DNA of 64,000 nucleotides, from assembly GCA_036365515.1 (NCBI GenBank), contig CM070873.1, forward strand, positions 178,051,604 through 178,115,603, given 5' to 3'. Each line of letters opens with the position of its first letter. Within the stretch, counting starts at the first letter, position 1. This document shows, piece after piece, positions 57,821-64,000 of the stretch. The position numbers were made by a program, and so were the translations under genes. Below the pieces are notes generated by a model, which saw nothing but the letters and a program-made list of their open reading frames with translations, searched no databases and was not told the origin of the DNA. The stretch is from Torymus aiolomorphi (Eukaryota; Arthropoda; Insecta; Hymenoptera; Torymidae).

Positions 57821-60221
57821 TTAGATAGCCAAAAAACAAAGAACAAATTGAATTCTGTGTCTAATTTAATTTCGACTAAAATCTTGAGAATTGAAATCTC
57901 GGATTTTTATTCAAAAAGGCTCGATTGCTCAGTGAAAAGAAATTACTTTTTGATCAAGTCAGAAAAATTACAAATTTAAAAAATGCAAAACGTTTAATTA
58001 AATTGTTAACAGAAAATACAAAAAACTCTGTGTCTCAATGGCAAAATAAACACAACAAAAAGTTTGACAAGTTGTATTACGAACGGTATAATAGAAAATG
58101 CGAATATGTATACACAGAGGCGAGCACGAAGCCAACGAACTCGAATATACACAAACCACAAGATGACTCATGGTTCATTAACCTCACTGAGGTGACGATC
58201 CCAGAAGGGGTACGTAATACAGTTCGTTTAGGAAGAGATTTTAATTTTACATGTTTTCCCGATAGAAGAACGTTCTTCGAAATTTTCAAATCAATAGATG
58301 GTTATGTAGATTGGAGAAGACATGATGAAAAAGACAGGGATTTACACTGTGAACTCATTAGAACAGTCAATACTTTTGCAAAACATAAGAATCGCATATC
58401 ACACACTGACACTGTTATTAAACATAACTTGCTTGCGACTGAAACTTTTATTAAAAATAATAAAGATATTTCATTCACAAAAGCTGATAAAGGCAATGTA
58501 ACAATTGCCATTAACATTAAAGATTATAAATCAAAAGTTTTAGGTGTTCTGTCTGACACTACATATTATAAAAAACTTATATTATAAAAAAGATCCGTAC
58601 AATAATTTAAAAAATGCGACAAAAAAACTCATACAAAAATGGAAAAGCAGAGGTGTGTGTGATATGGATTCCAGTTTTGACATTTTAACTGATAAATTGG
58701 ATCATTCTATACTTTCACGAGCATACGGCTTGATAAAGATTCATAAAAAGGATATGCCGGCTAGAATCATTGTATCGACGATAAACTCTCCAACACATGA
58801 TCTGGACAAAGCTATTTGCACATTTTTTACAAAATATTTACCTCGGCCTAAATCGACTTCGAAAAATAGTTCTGAATTAATTGATATTAGCTCAGATATT
58901 CATGCCCCGGATAATTACAGATTATGTTCATTTGATGTCGTATCTCTATTTACAAATATAAATATTGATCTTGTTTTAACTGGTATCCGTAACAAATGGA
59001 AATATTTAAGAAACAGAACTAATTTGACGATGAACGAATTTTTGGATGGCATTATTTTTTTAATGAATTCTACTTATTTCTCTTTTGACAATAGTTACTA
59101 TAAAAAAACACATGGCGCGCCAATGGGCGGATGCTCTAGTCCGTGGTTTGGGGAACTGGCTTTGGAGTGTCTCGAGAACCATTGCCTCAATGTTATGAAA
59201 TCGGATATTGATTGTAAAGGATGATGCAATTGACAGATGCCTAAGTACTTTTAATAAGTTTAACCATTATTTACAATTTACGATAGAAAATGAAGACCAG
59301 GAGAAAAAATCAATTAACTTTTTAGACATGACATTATTTCGCACTGACGAAAACAACATAATTACGAATTGGTATCGTAAAAGTACTTATTCCGGACGAT
59401 TTATTCATTTCGATTCGCATCATCCTATTCAAAATAAAAGAGCAATTGTTTACAATCTTGTAGATCGTGCTATTAATCTTTCACATAAAAAATTTCATAG
59501 ACAAAATCTAGATATTGCAACTCAGTTTCTTAAAAATAATGGATATCCTATGAAATTTATCTCTGAAAATATGAGACATAGGATTTTCCAGTTAAACAAC
59601 AATCATGATAATTCAAAAAATAATCGTTCACTGACAAAGAATACAGTTGCCAACAACAACAAAATTATAGTTTTACCATTTATTAAAGATTTAAGCTTTA
59701 AACTAAAATCTATATTATCTAGTCACGGTTACAGGGTTGTAAACAAACCAATTAACAAGTTATCGAGATTCATGACGTTAGGTAAAGATAGATTAAATAG
59801 TTTGCAGCAGAGTAACGTTGTTTATGAGATAGGTTGTTCTGATTGTGATCTAACATATGTTGGACAAACTAGCAGAAAACTCAAAATTCGCATGAATGAG
59901 CATAAATTGAGTGTAAAAAATAGCGATACTAAATCTGCACTAGCCGTACACGCCACAGAAACACGTCACAGAATTAATTTTGAAAAGATTAAAGTTTTGG
60001 ATAAAGAAATTAAGAAAGGTAAAGGAGAATTTTCAGAAATGATCCACATTTATAATACAAAAAATAATATGAATAGAATCACTGATACTATTAAGTTGAA
60101 AAATGATTATAAAGCTTCCATAGATATTATCAATAACGTAATTAAAGATAGAAAAAAACAGTTAGTTCCTAGAGGGTCGAGTTCTCGTATTCTGAGAAGT
60201 CGGGGTAGCACGATGGTATGA
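57821..60221 (+). pseudogene. Penelope-like element copy B: reverse transcriptase and GIY-YIG endonuclease; catalytic YVDD deleted
   Basis: Three frames make one PLE protein. 57,925-58,587: N-terminal part ending with FTKADKGNVTIAINIKDYKS. 58,544-59,224: YGLIKIHKKDMPARIIVSTI, FDVVSLFTNINI (motif A, aspartate intact) and HGAPMGGCSSPWFGELAL (motif B). 59,208-60,221: DDAIDRCLSTFNKFNHYLQF, INFLDMTLF and the GIY-YIG endonuclease with CSDCDLTYVGQTSRKLKIR. Between the second and third frames a small deletion with frameshift has removed motif C (normally RYVDD), so RT cannot work. An insertion near 58,580 also shifts the first frame. The endonuclease part is open and well preserved. It is flanked by inverted copies of its own 3' end. 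Confidence 0.9.
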
Positions 60222-60555
60222 GCGATGTTGAGGTTGCACTACTTAGTTCCTGCGTATGCGCATGTGTGTGCGGCAAAGAGGAACGTCAGGAGCCTCTCGA
60301 CTCGCTACGTTTCTTGGATGCTTTGTAGTAGTGGGGCGATCCACGGACACTGTGAGCGGCGCACCGCTTGTACCGTTGTGCCCCCCACTCGATTTTTGGG
60401 TATAAATAATCCCCTGCGATGTTACCTATCCGCAGTCCTTCTTTGATAGCTCTGTTGACTACCATCCGGGGAAAACTAGTAGTTTGACAACGGATCAATG
60501 TACCACAGTTCCTATCAGTTTTTAATTTTTCAAACATGGTTTCGTTTTTGATTTA

Positions 60556-60642
60556 GTAAGTTCTTTTCATAATTCGTGCGATTCATGATTATTTGAAATT
60601 CACATTCAGCCTTATAATCATAATTTTTCGATTTAATTACAG
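60556..60642 (+). other. Candidate 87 bp intron in the PLE terminal region
   Basis: Good donor (TTA|GTAAGT) and acceptor (tttaattacAG). The same limits occur in the related end at 61,496-61,583 and, inverted, in copy A and in the left arm. Introns in Penelope terminal regions are known, so it may be a conserved feature of the family. Confidence 0.5.
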
Positions 60643-60842
60643 TGCAAATATGACGTGCGTTAAAAAGAAAATGTTAAGAGAGCTATGTGTTCAATCTTTT
60701 TGTATTGACGAGCATCTACATTGCTATGAAATTGGGCGTATTTGTTAGTTAATTTAATTAATTAGGTAAGATTTGTGCTGTGTATTGTTTATCATAATAG
60801 TGGCGCAATTAGATCATATGAATTAAGTTACATCGTTGTTTT

Positions 60843-60890
60843 CTAGTCTCTGGAAAAGGGAATCCTACAATGATTCCGAAACGTCGACTG
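60843..60890 (+). ncRNA. Hammerhead-like motif of Penelope copy B
   Basis: AGTC-TCTGGAAAAG-GGAATC-loop-GATTCC-GAAAC-GTC-GACT. Stem II (6 bp), the GAAAC box, GTC and a possible stem I (AGTC/GACT) are in the hammerhead order. The box that should read CTGATGA reads CTGGAAA, so activity is doubtful. Further copies: 51,549-51,593 and 56,955-57,000 (minus), 61,783-61,830 (plus). Confidence 0.45.
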
Positions 60891-61006
60891 ATAGTAAATT
60901 AATAAAATACTTAATTGCTCAAAAGGATCTACGTGTTTCATTGCACATACAAACAACCTATCAAAGTTGAATTGCGAGCAGTCTGAAAGGACAAAAAACT
61001 CATTTA

Positions 61007-61405
61007 AAATGTCTTACTGATACGAAAGTTAGTTGTAGTGAAGTACCATGAGTTCTTCATTGATGATCCTTTTACTAATAATGGAATGGACAATCGATCT
61101 CTTCAACTGAAACATATCAGCTAATGTAGGTATAGATATTGAATTATACACTGCTAGTTAGTGAAAAGATACATCTTCAGAGCTTCTTCGTTGATCATCT
61201 TAGTGAGCATTGCTATCACCTTACCTGCTTGATAGAACAAATCCCAAACCTACAAAGTCAAATCCAATGCTTATAATTAGTAAAAAAATGTTCGCACATT
61301 ACAAACGACTGAAATAAAGATTTAAAACATACCTTAGCGTTAATATTCCCGTTGATGATAAAGTTGTTGCACGCCGACCAATTGCCATTATACGTAACCT
61401 TGCGT
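61007..61405 (-). pseudogene. eIF3c: Inverted copy of the eIF3c fragment's last part
   Basis: The reverse complement equals about 56,440-56,837, including the intron. It carries the same conserved PCI-region words. It ends inside GTTACGTATAATGGC, where a copy-A-type PLE end starts. Confidence 0.85.
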
Positions 61406-61902
61406 CCGGGGAAAACTAGTAGCTTGATAACGGGTCAATGTACCACAGTTCCTGTCAGTTTTTAATTTTTCCAACATGGTTTTGTTTTTTATTTAGTAAG
61501 TTCATTTCATAATTCGTGCGGTTCATGATTATTTGAAATTCACATTCAGCCTTCTAATCATAATTTTTTCGATTTAATTACAGTGCAAATATGACGTGCG
61601 TTAGAAAGAAAATGTCGAGAGAGCTACGTGTTCAATCTTTTTATATTGACGAGCAACTACATTGCTATGAAATTGGGCGTATGTGTTAGTTAATTTAATT
61701 AATTAGGTAAGACTTGTGCTGTGTATTGTTTGGTATTATAGTGGCGAAATTAGATCATACGAATTAAGTTACATCGTTGTTTTCTAGTCTCTGGAAAAGG
61801 GAATCCTACAATGATTCCGAAACGTCAACTGATAGTAAATTAATAAAATACTTAATTGCTCAAAAGGATCCACGTGTTTCATTACACATACAAACAACCT
61901 AT
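61406..61902 (+). mobile_element. Penelope end of copy-A type (plus orientation)
   Basis: Near-identical inverse of 51,434-51,980 (shared differences from copy B: cttgataacgggtcaatg, ccaacatgg, tgtcgagagagctacg). It includes a candidate intron at 61,496-61,583 and the hammerhead-like stem, here with GTCAAC in place of GTCGAC. Confidence 0.75.
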
Positions 61903-61929
61903 CAACTTTAACTAAATTAATTTTACCAT

Positions 61930-62390
61930 AACAACCCTTTTCATTATACGATTCCCTTTCCTTTGACAGGAGCGTGGCTTCTCTGTGCTCTCTTTGCTAC
62001 CAATTTATTCTTGTTCTAATTATACTTTTTATTCCCTAGGGCGAGGAGCTCCTATAGACGACATCACGACGTCTTGAGCTGCTGCTGTTACAGGTTTTTT
62101 TTATTGGGACCAGATGGTGGAGCCATGTTTTTTATGTGGACATCGGCAACCTCTGAAGTTTTTGAAAAAATTTTCTGATGAGTAGTTTGCTGTAAGAAGC
62201 TTTACTGGTTTACTTTACAGCTAGCACCTACCCTACAACTATTCCCTTCCCTCTGACAGGAGCTTTGCTTCCCTGTGCTCCCTCGGTTACCAATTTATTC
62301 ATGTTTTAATTATACTTTATTACCTAGGACGAAAAGCTCCTGTTGACGACATCACGATGTCTTGTGCTGCTGCTGTCGCGGTTTTGCTAT
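61930..62390. repeat. Direct duplication of about 160 bp (two copies)
   Basis: 61,934-62,097 and 62,231-62,387 share ttccct(t)..ctgacaggagc, ctctgtgctc, taccaatttattc.tgtt, and ctcct(a/g)t(a/t)gacgacatcacga and cttg.gctgctgctg. About 20 % divergence. No coding frame recognised. Confidence 0.6.
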
Positions 62391-62506
62391 ATCATCGGCC
62401 GCGTTCACTTGCCACGCTTTATGGTAAGGACTTGCGATTCTGTGAGGGGTAGGGCACATTCTTAAAGTAAGATGTTAATCATTCGCGTCTTGTCACTAAA
62501 ACCTAA

Positions 62507-62875
62507 AGAGCGCATCATGTAGACTCCATCATCGGCCAGCTGGAACACCTAGACCTCGCATCAGATCTGTTTCGACACCTGGACACAAAAATCTATGGAG
62601 CGCATCATGTAGACTCCATCGCCGGCCACCTGGAACGCCTAGACCTCCCATCCGATCTATCCCAACACCTGAACACAATAATCTACGGAGCGCATCACCT
62701 ACACTCTATCATCGGCCACCTGGAACAGCTAGACCTCGCAATCGAGCTGTCCCGTCACCTGGACACAAAAATCTACGAAACGCATCATGTAGACTCCATC
62801 GTCGGCCACCTGGAACGCCTAGACCTCGCATCCGATCCCCTGATTTTCTCTGTCACTGGAAACCTGAGCTGCTAA
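62507..62875 (+). repeat. Tandem 90 bp repeat, 3.7 units, with a 30-residue open frame
   Basis: Units start at 62,510, 62,600, 62,690 and 62,780, exactly 90 bp apart. One frame is open for 122 codons to TAA at 62,873 and reads HHVDSI(I/A/V)GHLE(R/H/Q)LDLASDL..HLDTKIYG per unit. There is no ATG in frame, so, if coding, it would be an exon fed by an upstream splice. Because the unit is a multiple of three, an open frame in one unit extends to all, and most differences change the residue, so this is weak evidence for a gene. Confidence 0.6.
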
Positions 62876-64000
62876 CTATACTGTTGTAGATAGTTAATAA
62901 TACCTGCAAGTGTAGTTAGTAAATTTTACTAGGAGTACTGGGATTTTTTAACATTTAAAATCTGAAACTATCGTTGCTGTCCCTTTATTACTTGCATTTC
63001 TGTTTTGTAATAACCGATCAGACAATGCTCATAAATTTGCTTACTGCACTAGTAGTTATCATTAACTAATTTTTTTTTACTTTAGTACTTACAAAGAGAA
63101 TCCAAACCCTTCGAATCAGGAATTTGTCTAGAATCAGAGCCCCTCAGTACCTAAATAAAGTAACTCGTGTATGCGCATTTGATATAATAGGGCTCAGAAA
63201 CTTTTGTATTAATTGTCAAATCTAATAACTTATTTTGTTATTTGTTAATTTGTTATTTTTCGCAGTTTTTAGAAGTTTTAAATTGAAAATGGAAAATCAA
63301 AGGTGCAAATTATTATAATATTGAATGAATACAAAATAGTTATAGTTTTTATAAAAATACCACGTTGGTGTTATTTTAGCGAAGAAGTTTTAATAGCGAG
63401 CATCAGTGTTTTTGGCGATTTTTAATAAATTGTTAAATTTTGACTAAATACAGAAGTTTCTAGGGTCTATGAGTTCATATGGGCATATACAGGCATATAG
63501 CTTTTTTTAAGTAATGAGAGGCTCTCTTTCATTCCAGGTAAATTCCTAATCCGAATAGTCTGGATTCTTGAAAGACAAAGCTTTGAAAGTTGAAAAATAA
63601 TATAGAATAGTTATTATATCAACTTTTTTGGTATTGCATGCACAAAGCTTGATTCTCACACGATTGAATAAAAAAGCATGCAATAAATCAAGCTGTAGTT
63701 ATAAACTCTATAATATAAAGTTCAGTTGTGGAAGTTAAAGAATGACCCAGAAAATGTAAATGGCAATTTCACAGAAAACACTTTCACAAATGCCAATTTT
63801 ATATAACTATATTAATTAAAAACATGTTTTTTGAGTTATTTAAGAGTTTGCTTTAAAAAATTTATTTATTAATATAAATATAAGAATGTGAAAGGTTTTC
63901 ATGTATACATCTAGAGGGATTATAGAGGGAAATTCAGCACAATCTAAATTTTTGCTCCCTTGTTCCTGAAATTTTGATAGATTGATACTGCTCTCCTCAT
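62876..64000. other. AT-rich DNA; 62,985-63,085 resembles the flanks of the PLE composite
   Basis: The related flank (tgctcataaatttgcttactgcac...cattaactaattttt) is described with the composite. The remainder shows no gene, RNA or TE end that I can recognise. Confidence 0.45.

Larger units (their letters stand above)
60222..61006 (+). mobile_element. Terminal region (pLTR) of Penelope copy B, with hammerhead-like stem and candidate intron
   Basis: Follows the stop of the PLE frame. It contains a candidate intron at 60,556-60,642 (GTAAGTTC...TTTAATTACAG), a short frame after it starting at an ATG (MTCVKKKML, 32 codons), and the stem GGAATC-loop-GATTCC followed by GAAACGTCGAC at 60,843-60,890. 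It ends at catttaaaatg, where inverted eIF3c sequence starts. Confidence 0.75.
51430..61902. mobile_element. Composite Penelope-like insertion with enclosed host gene fragments
   Basis: CAACTTTAACTAAA occurs at 51,416-51,429 and again at 61,903-61,916. The joined flanks resemble 62,985-63,085 (gctcataaatttgcttactgcactagtagtt..cattaactaattttt), a related sequence without an insert. Between them, from left: PLE copy A (minus, 5' truncated), a broken gene fragment (minus), repeats, an eIF3c fragment (plus), the 3' part of a PLE (minus), PLE copy B (plus), an eIF3c fragment (minus) and a PLE end (plus). So PLE ends, pointing inward on both sides, form the limits. Confidence 0.65.

Overview
This is a eukaryotic, AT-rich, repeat-dense window, most likely from an insect. 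The evidence for an arthropod is a set of element families that usually occur together there: Penelope-like elements with GIY-YIG endonuclease, an R1-clade LINE sitting in a (CA)n microsatellite, a Ty3/Gypsy element, a Helitron with Pif1-type helicase, a Transib-type foldback and a Tc1/mariner-like element. Intron-bearing fragments of the translation factor gene eIF3c are also present. A hymenopteran is plausible, but that is inference only. I see no prokaryotic feature, no rRNA or tRNA gene and no complete intact host gene.

Layout. 1-1335: decayed LINE reverse transcriptase. 1.5-3.1 kb: AT-rich dispersed repeat and a foldback. 4.2-6.6 kb: decayed Penelope-like element (PLE 1, minus). 8.2-12.7 kb: R1-clade LINE (plus) flanked on both sides by (AC)n. 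12.8-42.5 kb: a nest of insertions built on two minus-strand Helitron copies. Copy 1 is split by a Gypsy element at 13,298-25,118, with AGTG(T) on both sides. That Gypsy element is itself split by a 2.2 kb near-perfect palindrome with Transib-like ends and a CAGCG duplication (17,561-19,802). Copy 2 is split by a 6.4 kb array of 593 bp repeats with a 13 bp target duplication (26,131-32,559), and by a TTAA-flanked element (33,253-41,339). The TTAA element holds a TA-flanked foldback (33,494-41,197), whose loop holds a mariner-like transposon with a nearly complete transposase (35,923-38,954).

42.5-51.4 kb is mostly non-coding. It has one exon-like reading frame ending at a splice donor (47,513-47,824), a tandem duplication at 48.7-51.2 kb and a TTAA palindromic MITE inserted in one of the two duplicate copies. 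51,430-61,902 is a composite of Penelope sequences in both orientations that encloses broken host-gene fragments, including eIF3c. It is bounded on both sides by CAACTTTAACTAAA, and a related sequence without the insert lies at about 62,985-63,085. The right end has a duplicated 160 bp segment and a 90 bp tandem repeat with an open frame.

The most interesting signals are two. The first is the 593 bp array: each unit has a TATA-like box, a hammerhead-like stem ending in GAAAC and a 79-codon open frame, and the array reverses polarity at a poly-T junction, so it may be a PLE-derived, retrozyme-like unit. The second is the PLE composite that appears to have moved, or been built around, intron-containing host gene pieces.
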